Assembly: GCA_937924775.1 (NCBI GenBank)
Contig: CALDUT010000002.1
Coordinates: forward strand, 124,001 to 188,000
Length of the DNA: 64,000 nt
Reading direction: 5' to 3'
Source of the DNA: an uncultured Gemmata sp.
Lineage (GTDB): Bacteria > Planctomycetota > Planctomycetia > Gemmatales > Gemmataceae
The position numbers and the translations under genes are program-made. Shown here in pieces: positions 8,162-17,316 of the stretch. Under the pieces are notes generated by a model that did no database searches, was not told the origin of the DNA, and was given only the letters and a program-made list of their open reading frames with translations. Position 1 is the first letter of the stretch. Each line of letters begins with the position of its first letter.

Positions 8162-9376
8162 ATGGCACAGAGCCAAAAACGCTTGATTTTCTTGCAAGGC
8201 TTTACCCTGATCGAGTTGTTGGTGGTGATTGCCATTATCGCCATCCTGATTGGTTTGTTGCTTCCGGCGGTGCAAAAAGTCCGCGAAGCGGCCGCCCGGA
8301 TGCGTTGCCAAAACAACCTCAAGCAGTTGGCACTGGCAGCGCACAATTATCACAGTACGCATGGATCTTTCCCCCCGGGCTTGCCGCGGATTTTGCAAGC
8401 CTTGCAATCGAATGCCCCCTTTAATTCCGATGGAAATCCCAATCCCGTTCCGGGTAGTGGCACTCCGGCTCCTGGTGAACCGCCCCTGTGGGTAGTGTGG
8501 GGCAATAGCAGTTCTACCTCAAACCCGCCTCGTTTCGGAACTCGCTGCTACGGGCCGAGCTGGCCGCTACATATTCTGGCGGAAATGGAGCAAACACCCT
8601 TAGTTGCCAGAATCGAGCCAGCATTTTTGGCGGAAGGAGCGGGGGCGGATCAAGCTAACCCGGCCGACAACTGGGACGGGACGCCATTACGGCGTCCGGA
8701 CATCGACTTCCAATCGACCTTGAGTACCCGCATTCTCAACTGCCCTAGCTCCGGTCATAATCCTAACGTTCACTTCAGTAATCTGAGTTTGGAAAATCTC
8801 ATGAAAGGCAACTACGTGGGTTGCTGGGGTGGCGGTACGTTTGGCTCGTCAGCCGAATTTGTTCCGACACCCACCAGCGGTGTGTTTGGTCTCGTTGAGG
8901 TGGCGAAGTGGCCGTGGCAATTGCGTTTGGGGACCGGACGGGGCATTAAAGTCGAACATATTACCGACGGCTCCTCTAACACTCTCATGTTCAGCGAAGT
9001 GCTTCCCTATGATGTGGCTACACTCGGGGCGACCACAAGCAGCCCTGAGGGTCGGAACCGTGACATGCGCGGCTGTGTCTTGCTCCCGGCAGCGGGTGGG
9101 AACGTTTTTACGACCTTGACCGCTCCCAATAGCACCACCCCAGACACGATTATCTCGTGCGAATCCACAATTCCGGCCACGGACCCCTATCGCCGGGTGT
9201 GTGTGCAGAATCAAACCGACGGCAACACCTTTGCGGCCGCTCGCAGCAAGCACTCCGGGGGCGTGAACGCTGCGTTGGCGGATGGCAGTGTCCGCTTCTT
9301 CCGCGACACCATCAACGTGCAAGTGTGGCAAGCCCTGGGCACGCGGGCCGGTGGCGAAGTTGTGAACTTCGATTGA
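8162..9376 (+). CDS. DUF1559 prepilin-like protein
   Basis: This is a 404-residue protein with a type IV prepilin/pseudopilin N-terminus: [20 protein letters not shown], with cleavage expected after the Gly before FTLIE. The DUF1559 landmark [20 protein letters not shown] follows, and the C-terminus has [18 protein letters not shown]. This family (often called H-X9-DG) is hugely expanded in planctomycetes. It is thought to be processed by a prepilin peptidase and assembled outside the cytoplasmic membrane. The open frame extends back to 7940, but the ATG at 8162 has a strong GGGGAGG site and places the prepilin motif correctly. It is followed by a terminator-like hairpin at 9396-9437. Confidence 0.93.
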   Translation: MAQSQKRLIFLQGFTLIELLVVIAIIAILIGLLLPAVQKVREAAARMRCQNNLKQLALAAHNYHSTHGSFPPGLPRILQALQSNAPFNSDGNPNPVPGSGTPAPGEPPLWVVWGNSSSTSNPPRFGTRCYGPSWPLHILAEMEQTPLVARIEPAFLAEGAGADQANPADNWDGTPLRRPDIDFQSTLSTRILNCPSSGHNPNVHFSNLSLENLMKGNYVGCWGGGTFGSSAEFVPTPTSGVFGLVEVAKWPWQLRLGTGRGIKVEHITDGSSNTLMFSEVLPYDVATLGATTSSPEGRNRDMRGCVLLPAAGGNVFTTLTAPNSTTPDTIISCESTIPATDPYRRVCVQNQTDGNTFAAARSKHSGGVNAALADGSVRFFRDTINVQVWQALGTRAGGEVVNFD

Positions 9377-9395
9377 TGGATGACGTGACCGGATC

Positions 9396-9447
9396 GACCC
9401 AGCGTGTGATCGTCACTGAACGCATCGGCGCTGGGTCATCCTCTTTT
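9396..9447 (+). terminator. Probable rho-independent terminator of the DUF1559 gene
   Basis: GACCCAGCG (9396-9404) and CGCTGGGTC (9429-9437) form a perfect 9-bp stem, followed by ATCCTCTTTT. The loop is long (24 bases). It starts 19 bases after the stop codon. Confidence 0.6.
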
Positions 9448-9491
9448 CCATTGGGATTTTTGGCTTCCAATCCTTCTAGGAATTACTGCGT

Positions 9492-9881
9492 ATGATGCTG
9501 CCATGCCTGCGTGGGCTTTTGACGAGTGGGTGTTTAATCCTGACTGTGGGATTGTGCGGCTGCGGCGACAACACACAGATACCCAACCCGCCCAGTTACG
9601 GCTCGGCCGAAGGAAAAGACATCGCTGTGCTAATTGAGGATTTCAACGAGCACAAGGCCAATGCTCGGCGGGCCAGTGAATTATTTGTCCAACCGGCCCG
9701 AGACCTCAAAAAATACGACGGTTACAGCTACGATTTGTCCGGTTCTCCGACCGTCAGCGGCGACAAAGCCACCGCCACAGTGAAGGTTCGTACCGATGAA
9801 GGGACCGACAAGGGAACCGTTGAATGGAGCTTCGTGAAGGTCGGAAACAAGTGGAAAATCCAAGCCGCACCGCTGCCCTAA
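9492..9881 (+). CDS. Small lipoprotein
   Basis: This is a 129-residue protein. The N-terminus is a lipoprotein signal with LTVGLCGC as lipobox, so the mature protein would begin at the last Cys and be membrane-anchored. The remainder is hydrophilic and beta-rich (SGSPTVSGDKATATVKVRT, then GTVEWSFVKVGNKWKIQAAP), resembling small NTF2- or DUF4878-like domains that end in a W-K-I pattern. The GC-rich membrane protein gene that follows starts inside its 3' end. No specific function is recognised. Confidence 0.75.
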   Translation: MMLPCLRGLLTSGCLILTVGLCGCGDNTQIPNPPSYGSAEGKDIAVLIEDFNEHKANARRASELFVQPARDLKKYDGYSYDLSGSPTVSGDKATATVKVRTDEGTDKGTVEWSFVKVGNKWKIQAAPLP

Positions 9882-10876
9882 CCTCCTCAACTTATTGTGC
9901 CGGCACCCGGGGATGGATCATATCCCCGGTTTTCGATTTATTGTTCCTAGCCAACCTCGGCTGGCTGTTGTTGCTGCTGCCCGGTTTCACCACCGACGCC
10001 GACACGGCCATCGACTTCTGGCAAATTTACTTCCTGACCCTCCCGCACCGCTGGATCACCCTGGTTTTGGTCGTGCTCGATCCGGATCGCCGCGGGGACC
10101 AAACCCGGCGGCTGATTCTTGTCGCGGTGTTGGCCGCCTTGGTGGTGATTGGGGCTTTCCTCGGTACCGGGGCGTTTTTGTGTCTGGCCCTTGTCGACTA
10201 CATCTGGAACGGCTGGCATTTCGCTAGCCAACACGCGGGTGTTGTGCGGATGTATTCACGGAAAGTGGGTGGGGGGTCAGAATTTTTGGAACGCTGGGGT
10301 CTTCGTGGCTTCGTCACCTATGGTGCGTTGCGAGCCGCTGGATGGGCTACAGGGTGGGTGGAAGTCGAGCCGCATTACTTTCAGTGGCTGCAAGCTCTCG
10401 ACGCGGCTATTCTCCTGATACCCCTCGCCTTGCTAACAACCAATCTTGTTGGCTTTACGGCCGAACGTATCGGCAAAGTGGTTTATCTCAGTAGTGTCTG
10501 CATTTTGTACACCGGCTTCATCCTCAGTTTGCAACTCGGCTGGGTCCGGGGGGTGGTGATGTTAGCCGCCGCCGGCTCGATGTTTCATGCGGTGGAGTAT
10601 TTGGCGATCGTGACCCACTACGCCTGGCGACGGCAGACCGTCGGCAGTGCGGGAGCGTTCCGGACGCTGGCGCAATTTTGGTTACTTTTTCTCGCTGTGT
10701 ATGTGGTGGTTTTGGGTTCGTTCGGGGCGTGGGCAGCCCGAGTCGACAGCGGCATGTTTGTTCTCTGGCAAGGGATGAATCTCTGGGCTGCTTTTGTTCA
10801 CTACGCCTTCGATGGTATGATTTGGAAGCTCCGCCGCCCGGAAACCGCCATGGCCTTGGGAGTGGCGAATCCATGA
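9824..10876 (+). CDS. Polytopic membrane protein
   Basis: This is a 350-residue integral membrane protein with about eight or nine hydrophobic helices. The first is VFDLLFLANLGWLLLLLPGF. A conserved-looking polar motif, IWNGWHFASQHAGVVRMY, contains two His in or next to a helix. From the ATG at 9824 it overlaps the lipoprotein gene by 58 bases; a GTG at 9851 is an alternative start with less overlap. Its stop overlaps the start of the TPR protein (ATGA at 10873-10876). The three genes 9492-12069 look like one transcription unit. The family is not recognised. Confidence 0.75.
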   Translation: MELREGRKQVENPSRTAALTSSTYCAGTRGWIISPVFDLLFLANLGWLLLLLPGFTTDADTAIDFWQIYFLTLPHRWITLVLVVLDPDRRGDQTRRLILVAVLAALVVIGAFLGTGAFLCLALVDYIWNGWHFASQHAGVVRMYSRKVGGGSEFLERWGLRGFVTYGALRAAGWATGWVEVEPHYFQWLQALDAAILLIPLALLTTNLVGFTAERIGKVVYLSSVCILYTGFILSLQLGWVRGVVMLAAAGSMFHAVEYLAIVTHYAWRRQTVGSAGAFRTLAQFWLLFLAVYVVVLGSFGAWAARVDSGMFVLWQGMNLWAAFVHYAFDGMIWKLRRPETAMALGVANP

Positions 10877-12069
10877 ATCGTCCGGAATACCGCGGCATTC
10901 TCGCGGCGGGACTGGCGGTAGTCCTCCCGGCGGTTGTGCTGCACGGCACCTGTGGCCCCGAGCGGTGGGAACGCGGATTAACCGCCGCCCCGTTCGCCTG
11001 GCCGCGGCTTTTTATCAGCCACCTGATCACTGCGATACCGTTGGGTTGGGTCCTGGCGCGGTGGTTGCGATCCTTCCCGGGGGTGAATGAGGCGGCTTCT
11101 GGCGTTTGGCTGGGAGCCGGGGTGGGTATCGTTGGTTTGGCTGCGGTCATCAGTCCTGGGTTGGGGGAAGTCCTCGGCGAAGGGGCTTTCGGTTCCGGCC
11201 CGCTGCTAGTCCTCCGCGTGTTACTAGCTGTATTATTCGTGTTACCATGGTGTGTGTGGGCGCTGGAGCCGCGGGAGAAGCCCCTTCCGTACGGGGGCTT
11301 GATGCTCGGGGTTGCGCTGGGTATTGCGCTGGTGCCCTGTGCGGTCTATGCCGAAGCTTTTATCGCGGCGCGAACCCAAGCTGCGGAAGAATGGATGGCA
11401 AGCGGCCGCTATGCTAAGGCGGAGTGGGAATTGACTGGCTTGGTGGAGTTGGGTAGCGAACGTCCGGTGGCTCAGAAACACCCCGCGGAATTGCTCCCGC
11501 TTCTGCGGAAAGAAATCGATCGGCTCCACCGGGCTGTCGGGTATCCACTGCCCGCCACGGCCTCTCCCCGAGCAAAGATTGCAAGGGCGGAAGCCTGGAT
11601 TCAACTCGAACAACTCGAGCCGGCGGCCGAAATTCTCGAACCGCTCGCTCCTACCGATCTCAATGCCCTATTATTGCTGGCCGTCGTCAATCGCGACCGC
11701 CAGCACTGGCACGAAAGCGACGCTAACTATCACGCCGCCCTTGAGCAACTCCTTCCCCGGGCCGTGAGCGATCCATCCGCCCGCGAACGTGCTCGCTTGG
11801 CTTTCGAGGGGCTCGCTTACAATGCTCGCCAGACCCGCCGTCGGGCCGATGCCGAGCAGATTCTCCAACGGGCCATTGCCGAGTTGCCCCTGGAAGCCGC
11901 GCGATTCCATTTTCTCCTTGGACAACACTACGCTTCCACCGGTCACCCCAACCGGGCCATCGATCACCTCACCCAAGCGGTGGAGCTTGACCCCGCGAAG
12001 CACCGCGAAACCGCGACCGAAGTGATGCGCCAACTGCAATCGTCGACCCCGAGTTGTTTGCTTCGTTAA
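10873..12069 (+). CDS. Membrane protein with C-terminal TPR repeats
   Basis: This is a 398-residue protein. The N-terminal half has about five hydrophobic helices (GILAAGLAVVLPAVVLHG, LITAIPLGWVLARWL and others). The C-terminal half is soluble and helical, with TPR-like repeats such as FLLGQHYASTGHPNRAIDHL followed by LDPAKH. The open frame continues upstream to 10678, but the ATG at 10873 is coupled to the stop of the preceding membrane protein gene (ATGA). A membrane-anchored TPR scaffold is the most that can be said. Operon partners are the lipoprotein and the polytopic protein upstream. Confidence 0.75.
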   Translation: MNRPEYRGILAAGLAVVLPAVVLHGTCGPERWERGLTAAPFAWPRLFISHLITAIPLGWVLARWLRSFPGVNEAASGVWLGAGVGIVGLAAVISPGLGEVLGEGAFGSGPLLVLRVLLAVLFVLPWCVWALEPREKPLPYGGLMLGVALGIALVPCAVYAEAFIAARTQAAEEWMASGRYAKAEWELTGLVELGSERPVAQKHPAELLPLLRKEIDRLHRAVGYPLPATASPRAKIARAEAWIQLEQLEPAAEILEPLAPTDLNALLLLAVVNRDRQHWHESDANYHAALEQLLPRAVSDPSARERARLAFEGLAYNARQTRRRADAEQILQRAIAELPLEAARFHFLLGQHYASTGHPNRAIDHLTQAVELDPAKHRETATEVMRQLQSSTPSCLLR

Positions 12070-12193
12070 GTTTCCCCACTCGGCAATCCCGCGAAATTCT
12101 GCTGAAGCGGCATAGCCGGCTGAACCGATATTAGGTGTCGAGGCGACAACACGCGGGGGCGTGAAGTCATTAGTTATGAGGGGGAAAGGCGAG

Positions 12194-12481
12194 ATGCGAA
12201 CCGTACGGCGATGGCTGGCCCGCGTCGCGGCCTGGATCGGATTGTTGCTGCCGGTTACCACCGGTTGCCAGACGTGGTACGGGGGCATGACGTTGCCCAG
12301 TGGCCGCTATCTGGAGCATTTCCCGCAATATATTGCCCCCGATCCGACCTTCCCGTTGCCGCGCGAGTTGGCCAGTCAGGAAGATCCAGAGGGGATCGCT
12401 CGCGGTGGTTTGGGCATCGGTGGCGGTGGGGGACCGATCGCCCCTCCGCCCCCGGTACCTGCTGATGGCGGGCCACGCTGA
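12194..12481 (+). CDS. Small glycine/proline-rich lipoprotein
   Basis: This is a 95-residue protein from the ATG at 12194, which is preceded by GGGGGAAAGG; ATGs at 12161 and 12176 are alternatives. The signal MRTVRRWLARVAAWIGLLLP leads into VTTGCQ, a lipobox. The mature part carries HFPQYIAPDPTFPLPRELAS and a C-terminal Gly- then Pro-rich tail. Short lipoproteins of this style precede longer ones in many Gemmata-type genomes. No function can be given. Confidence 0.65.
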   Translation: MRTVRRWLARVAAWIGLLLPVTTGCQTWYGGMTLPSGRYLEHFPQYIAPDPTFPLPRELASQEDPEGIARGGLGIGGGGGPIAPPPPVPADGGPR

Positions 12482-12691
12482 TGCGGCAATGTTTGGGTCG
12501 CAGTGAACCTGCGCGCGAGTCGCTTCGGCGGCTTGTGTGGGGTTGGGGCGATTCGTCGAAATGCACTTGTTTTTGCGATAAGCGAGCGTTATGGCCCACT
12601 CACCGAGCGACGAATTCCGCCTCATGGCATGGAGGCCACGAAGCGGTAGGCGGCGAACAGGGGTTGCCGGCCCGTTCGGGGGAGGGGAACC

Positions 12692-13270
12692 ATGGCGCAA
12701 GGATCGCGCAGACGGTGGATCCGCTGGATAGCCACCGGGTTGGGAGTCTTGGTTTGTGCCCATCTGGTCGGCTGTTGGAGCATGGACCGGTGGAAGGATA
12801 CGAAAGAATCCAATAACGGTAAGTTGCCGCCGCTGCCCGGCACACCTCAACTCCCACCGGGACAGGGTCATTTGCCCCCGGTGAAGGGTCCGCCGGTGGG
12901 TGTGAATACGGCGATCCCGGGCGCTGGAGCCAGTCGTTTTGGCACCGAGGGCGTGAATACCAACAAGTCGGGAGCCGTTCAACCGCTGGATTACCCGGCC
13001 CAACTGGGTATGGGAGGGACGATCGGGGCTCCCGCCATACCCGGTGTCCAGCCGCTTCCCACGACAACCGTACCAACCAGTGGGACAAACTTCCCATCAC
13101 CAGCACTGAATTCGCCTCCTCCGCCGCAGTTGGGATTGTCGGACCCGATGCCGCCGTTACCTCCTGATGGGTTCCATTCTGGAGGGGTGGGAACGCCGAT
13201 GCCCCCCTTACCGCCGCCGACCACAAGCTCAGAGCCACCACCGTACACACCGCTATACCCCACTCGATGA
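12692..13270 (+). CDS. Proline-rich lipoprotein
   Basis: This is a 192-residue protein with a GGGGGAGGGGA ribosome site before the ATG. A basic signal segment (MAQGSRRRWIRWIATGLGVL) leads to the lipobox HLVGC. The mature region is dominated by Pro, Gly and Thr (GKLPPLPGTPQLPPGQG, PPPQLGLSDPMPPLPPDG), which indicates an extended surface or periplasmic linker rather than an enzyme. It follows the small lipoprotein at 12194 by 210 bases and faces larB on the other strand. No domain is recognised. Confidence 0.65.
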   Translation: MAQGSRRRWIRWIATGLGVLVCAHLVGCWSMDRWKDTKESNNGKLPPLPGTPQLPPGQGHLPPVKGPPVGVNTAIPGAGASRFGTEGVNTNKSGAVQPLDYPAQLGMGGTIGAPAIPGVQPLPTTTVPTSGTNFPSPALNSPPPPQLGLSDPMPPLPPDGFHSGGVGTPMPPLPPPTTSSEPPPYTPLYPTR

Positions 13271-13461
13271 ACTCCTCAGGTCCGCGAGCGAATCTGCACA
13301 GTCGCCCTTCGCGGCCGATACCGATGACGAACAGGAAACCCCTGTATTCCCCGGCGGGAAATCGATCGGCCCGCCGTCATCCCGGCCCGATGTCAGTATG
13401 AGGTCGGTCCAGTGGGCGTCGATTGGCCAAAAATTGGACAGCGGCTCAATCACTTGGAGGT

Positions 13462-14238
13462 TTACTGACTTTGCAATCGCTTGACAAAACGCGCTGCCAC
13501 ATAGCCGGCTTTGAAGCCAGCATCGATGTTCACTGTGCAGACCCCGGCCGAACAACTGTTAAGCATCGTCAGTAGCGCGGCGATTCCTCCCAGCGAGGCC
13601 CCATAACCGATACTGGTGGGGCAAGCGATGACTGGGCAATCAACCAATCCGCCCACAACACTCGGCAACGCTCCATCCATCCCGGCCACAACAATCACCA
13701 CATCTGCGGTTTGTAAACGGTCATAGTGTCGCAGAATCCGGTGGATGCCCGCGACCCCAACATCCACGATCAATTCCACATGGGCCCCCATGACCCGGGC
13801 GGTTTGCACTGCCTCCTGCGCGACTGGCAAATCGCTGGTTCCTGCGGTGACGACGAACACCCGGCCGGCAGGGGCCGGTCGCTCTCCGGGCCCGGGCAGC
13901 CAAAAGGTTCGCGCCAGTCGGTCTTGTTCCGCTTGGGGGAAACAGGTGGTTAAATGAGCGGCTTGAATGTCGTTGACCCGGGTGACAAAGCAATCCTGGC
14001 GGGCGTCCACAAGCCTCTGAACTGCGCCCGCGACCCATTCCGGGGTTTTCCCCTCAGCCAGAATGACTTCGGGGAAGCCACAACGCCGTTGTCGGTCCAA
14101 ATCCAGTGTCGCGTAGCCGAGTTCTGCGACGGTGGAAGAAATTCTCCCTTCCAGTTGATGGAGAGCCTCGGCGATGGTCAACGAACCAGCACGAACGGCT
14201 TCGAGAATCGATTTCAGGGAGTTCGCATCCATAGGCAT
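13462..14238 (-). CDS. larB: Nickel pincer cofactor biosynthesis protein LarB
   Basis: This is a 258-residue protein matching LarB, the enzyme that carboxylates and hydrolyses nicotinic acid adenine dinucleotide in the first step of nickel-pincer-nucleotide cofactor synthesis for lactate racemase-type enzymes. The C-terminal PurE/AIR-carboxylase-like domain is clear: VTAGTSDLPVAQEAVQTARV, then VVIVVAGMDGALPSVVGGLV and CPVIACPTSIGYGASLGG. The N-terminal half has LDLDRQRRCGFPEVILAEGK, typical of the family. The open frame extends up to 14349. ATGs at 14238 and 14232 give the usual length, but neither has a strong ribosome site. larC, larE and larA are not next to it here. Confidence 0.9.
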   Translation of the reverse strand: MPMDANSLKSILEAVRAGSLTIAEALHQLEGRISSTVAELGYATLDLDRQRRCGFPEVILAEGKTPEWVAGAVQRLVDARQDCFVTRVNDIQAAHLTTCFPQAEQDRLARTFWLPGPGERPAPAGRVFVVTAGTSDLPVAQEAVQTARVMGAHVELIVDVGVAGIHRILRHYDRLQTADVVIVVAGMDGALPSVVGGLVDCPVIACPTSIGYGASLGGIAALLTMLNSCSAGVCTVNIDAGFKAGYVAARFVKRLQSQ

Positions 14239-14405
14239 CACGCGGTGAGAATCGAGGAGGAGTTCCGTAAAGCCGGCTGTACGGAACTTGAACAATTTTC
14301 GCGACAATCGCCCAAAAACTGAATTCCCCCACCTGCACAGCCGATACACCCGATACCGCCACTACTCCGTGTGGCCGGTGAACTTGGGTGTCGGGGGGGG
14401 CCATC

Positions 14406-16184
14406 ATGACGTTCGCCGCGGTCACGTTGCTGGGGATTACTGTAGGCCAGCCGCTTGGCGCGGACTACCACGCCATGAATTCGCGCAATATCCGCATCCC
14501 CATCGAATACAAACAAGACCGGAAATCCATCCGGCAAGTGATTCTGTATGTCGCCCGCAATGGCGAAAACACCTGGTATCAGGAAGCCGCGGTCACACCC
14601 GATAAAGACGATTTCGTGTACATCGCGAAAGACGATGGCATCTATTGGTTCAAAATGGTGATTGAAGATGTGCGCGGAAACCGCGATCCCGTGGATCTGA
14701 CACGCGATCCGCCCGATCTGAAAGTGTTGATTGATGCCACGCCGCCGGTCGTTCGCGTTACCAATGCCAAACGCCAAGGCGATGAAATCACGATTGAATG
14801 GGCTATTGAGGAGAAATTTCCCAACGATGCCGAAACGAAGGTTCATTTCCGAGCCACGGATAACACCCGGGGGTATTGGCAGGAGGTGAAATTGCCGGAG
14901 AATTCCCGACACGGTGTTCGTTTTCGATCGGGAACCAATGGGCCCGTCACAGTGAAAATTGCCGTTGCGGATCTTGCGGGGAATCGTACGGAGATAACGC
15001 GCGAATTCCTCGCCGCCGGAGCGACCGCGGCCGTCTCGAATCCACCGTCAGCGCCCGAAAAAGACTCAGTAACGCCCATCAGCGGGACTGGGGGGCCGGC
15101 TGGGGGAGCCCCGCTTCCGCCGCCCAATTGGGAGCCGATCAGCCCGAGCCCCGCGGCTCCGGTTCCGCCGGCCTTGGTTGGCCCGCAATCGCCCCTGCCA
15201 CCGTTGCCACCGACGCCGCCGGTGAGTGCGCCGTCGGTGGCGCCTTCATCACCATTTTCGCCGCCCCCCCCACCTTCCTTGGGTCAGCCACCACAACAGC
15301 CGGCCCCACCGATGCCAACAACTGCACCGGCGCCGGTCTACAATCCCCCGACCTCGCCGCAACCGCAGCCGCTGCCCACGGTGGATCCGCACACGCCAAC
15401 CTTTACCACAATGCCACTGAGACACCCGCAATCCACCGAAACGTGGAGCGGAGCGTCCCCGACGATCGAAGTGATGCGGGCTCAGGTCATCAACTATCCG
15501 CGCTTTGATATTGGTTTCGACCTCGAACAGCGGGGGCCGTCGGGCATCAGCCGGGTGGATCTGTGGGTCACGCGCGATGATGGTAAAACCTGGCGGAAAT
15601 GGAGTCAGCACGATGGCCAAGGGGGCGTGGTGCGCGTGGTTCTGGATGTGCGTGAGAATCTTCATCAGTTGGAAGGAAGCTATGGGTTCCGCCTGGTGCC
15701 GGTCAGCGGTGCGGGGTTAAGCGAGCGTGAGCCGGTCGCAGGCGATGCCCCGGAATTGAAGGTTATTCTCGATGTGACGCCGCCCCACATCGACCTTTAC
15801 CCGCCCGAACCTGATCCCCACGCGCCCGATACGCTGATTCTCAAGTGGAAAGCCACCGATCGCAACTTCGGGGACGACCCGATCACTCTGGAGTGGAGTG
15901 AAGCCCCGGCCGGACCGTGGAAACCTGTGGCGATGGCGGCATCCGACACGGTGGTTCAGACCTCTGGCGCGTCCGCGCCGGCCGCCCGGCGGTTGCCAAA
16001 CACCGGACAATACGCGTGGCGGATTCCCGCGGGCGTGCCGGCCCGCGTGTACCTGAAAGCCACCGCCCGGGACGCCGCGGGAAATGTGAAGGAAATCGTG
16101 ACACGCAATCCGATTCTGGTCGATCTGACGAAGCCGCGAGCGAAGATCAACGGGATCGTCGCTCCGGCGGTGTCGCCCCCCTAA
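14406..16184 (+). CDS. Exported proline-rich protein with two beta domains
   Basis: This is a 592-residue protein from the ATG at 14406 (a G-rich stretch precedes it); a GTG at 14388 is an alternative. A signal peptide (MTFAAVTLLGITVGQPLGA) is followed by two Ig/fibronectin-like units (about residues 20-110 and 115-210) with YVARNGENTWYQEAAVTPDK and VTIDATPPVV-type edges. A long Pro-rich linker (about 220-340) leads to a second pair of beta domains with WVTRDDGKTWRKW, LDVTPPHIDLYP and AKINGIVAP. The repeated 'D-x-TPP' and 'D-x-G-K/N-T-W' phrases suggest internal duplication. It is probably surface-exposed and adhesive or structural. No enzyme motif was seen. Confidence 0.75.
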   Translation: MTFAAVTLLGITVGQPLGADYHAMNSRNIRIPIEYKQDRKSIRQVILYVARNGENTWYQEAAVTPDKDDFVYIAKDDGIYWFKMVIEDVRGNRDPVDLTRDPPDLKVLIDATPPVVRVTNAKRQGDEITIEWAIEEKFPNDAETKVHFRATDNTRGYWQEVKLPENSRHGVRFRSGTNGPVTVKIAVADLAGNRTEITREFLAAGATAAVSNPPSAPEKDSVTPISGTGGPAGGAPLPPPNWEPISPSPAAPVPPALVGPQSPLPPLPPTPPVSAPSVAPSSPFSPPPPPSLGQPPQQPAPPMPTTAPAPVYNPPTSPQPQPLPTVDPHTPTFTTMPLRHPQSTETWSGASPTIEVMRAQVINYPRFDIGFDLEQRGPSGISRVDLWVTRDDGKTWRKWSQHDGQGGVVRVVLDVRENLHQLEGSYGFRLVPVSGAGLSEREPVAGDAPELKVILDVTPPHIDLYPPEPDPHAPDTLILKWKATDRNFGDDPITLEWSEAPAGPWKPVAMAASDTVVQTSGASAPAARRLPNTGQYAWRIPAGVPARVYLKATARDAAGNVKEIVTRNPILVDLTKPRAKINGIVAPAVSPP

Positions 16185-16352
16185 TTCATTCGTAAGCGGG
16201 AATTTTCGCGCCTCAGCAAAAATGGCTTGGCGCTCAATCTTCACAAACCGCAGGTTTGTTCGCCACCATCACGCAATTTTTGACCTAAATTCGAAGTATG
16301 AGGAGAAAAACGAGGCTTTTCTTCTCATCAAGCTCATCCATTCGGCTGTGCG

Positions 16353-17240
16353 ATGGTGGACCGAATCACCGACACATGGGTTACAACGCCCAAGAAAATT
16401 CTTTCCGCGGTTCGGGAAGCGTGCTTGGTTCACATTTACCCGACAGGCCCCACCATGGGCTGCCGCTACACCTTGGGCGATCGCCCGGTGATGATCGGTC
16501 GCGGCGATGATTGTGACATTCGCCTGACGGATCATTCGGTCTCCCGTCGGCATGCGTGCATCGAACCGGTCAACGGCGGCTATGTGGTTACCGATCAGCG
16601 TAGTACCAATGGCACTTTTGTGAACGACAAGTTCGTCGAGGGGCCATATCCGTTGCACGATGGGGATTATTTGCGTGTGGGGAATTGTCTGTACCGGTAT
16701 TTGGCCGGGGGCAATATCGAAGCGGAATACCATGAGGAGATTTACCGGCTGACGATTCTGGACGCTTTGACGCAAACCTATAATACTCGATATTTGAACG
16801 AATTTTTGACGCGGGAGGTGATCCGCTCGCAACGCCATAACCGCCCGCTGTCGATTTTGGCCTTCGACATCGACCGTTTCAAATCCCTCAACGACTCCTA
16901 CGGGCATCTGTGCGGCGACTTCGTTTTACGCGAATTGGCGGATTTGGTCCGCGGCACGATGCGGCAGGAAGATCTTTTCGCCCGCTGTGGGGGCGAGGAA
17001 TTTACGGTCGTTTTGGTAGAAACCACGCGGGAAGAGGCTGTGCAGGTGGCCGAACGGCTCCGCGAGACGGTGGAAGCCCATCAATTCCACTTCGAATCGA
17101 TGCCCATCAACCTGACGATCAGCATTGGCGTGGCTAGCACATCGGGCGATCCGGACGTGACCCCGACATCGCTACGCCGTGAAGCCGACGAAAAGTTGTA
17201 CCAAGCCAAGCGTAACGGTCGCAACCGCGTGTGTAGCTGA
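16353..17240 (+). CDS. FHA-GGDEF diguanylate cyclase
   Basis: This is a 295-residue cytoplasmic protein. An N-terminal FHA domain (about residues 33-116) has the phosphothreonine-binding landmarks IGRGDDCDIRL, SVSRRHACI and RSTNGTFVND. A GGDEF domain (about 132-294) carries the active-site GGEEF (213-217), and an allosteric I-site RQED (204-207) lies five residues before it. It should therefore make cyclic di-GMP and be product-inhibited. FHA fusion implies that Ser/Thr phosphorylation controls it, fitting the many Ser/Thr kinases of planctomycetes. No membrane segment is present. It converges with the cardiolipin synthase gene. Confidence 0.93.
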   Translation: MVDRITDTWVTTPKKILSAVREACLVHIYPTGPTMGCRYTLGDRPVMIGRGDDCDIRLTDHSVSRRHACIEPVNGGYVVTDQRSTNGTFVNDKFVEGPYPLHDGDYLRVGNCLYRYLAGGNIEAEYHEEIYRLTILDALTQTYNTRYLNEFLTREVIRSQRHNRPLSILAFDIDRFKSLNDSYGHLCGDFVLRELADLVRGTMRQEDLFARCGGEEFTVVLVETTREEAVQVAERLRETVEAHQFHFESMPINLTISIGVASTSGDPDVTPTSLRREADEKLYQAKRNGRNRVCS

Positions 17241-17316
17241 TGGCGACCCAGCCAGTTTTTGGGGCTGTTTTGGGGTTGTTTGATCAAATCTTCGGCGATT
17301 CTTTCACGGCAGGTTG

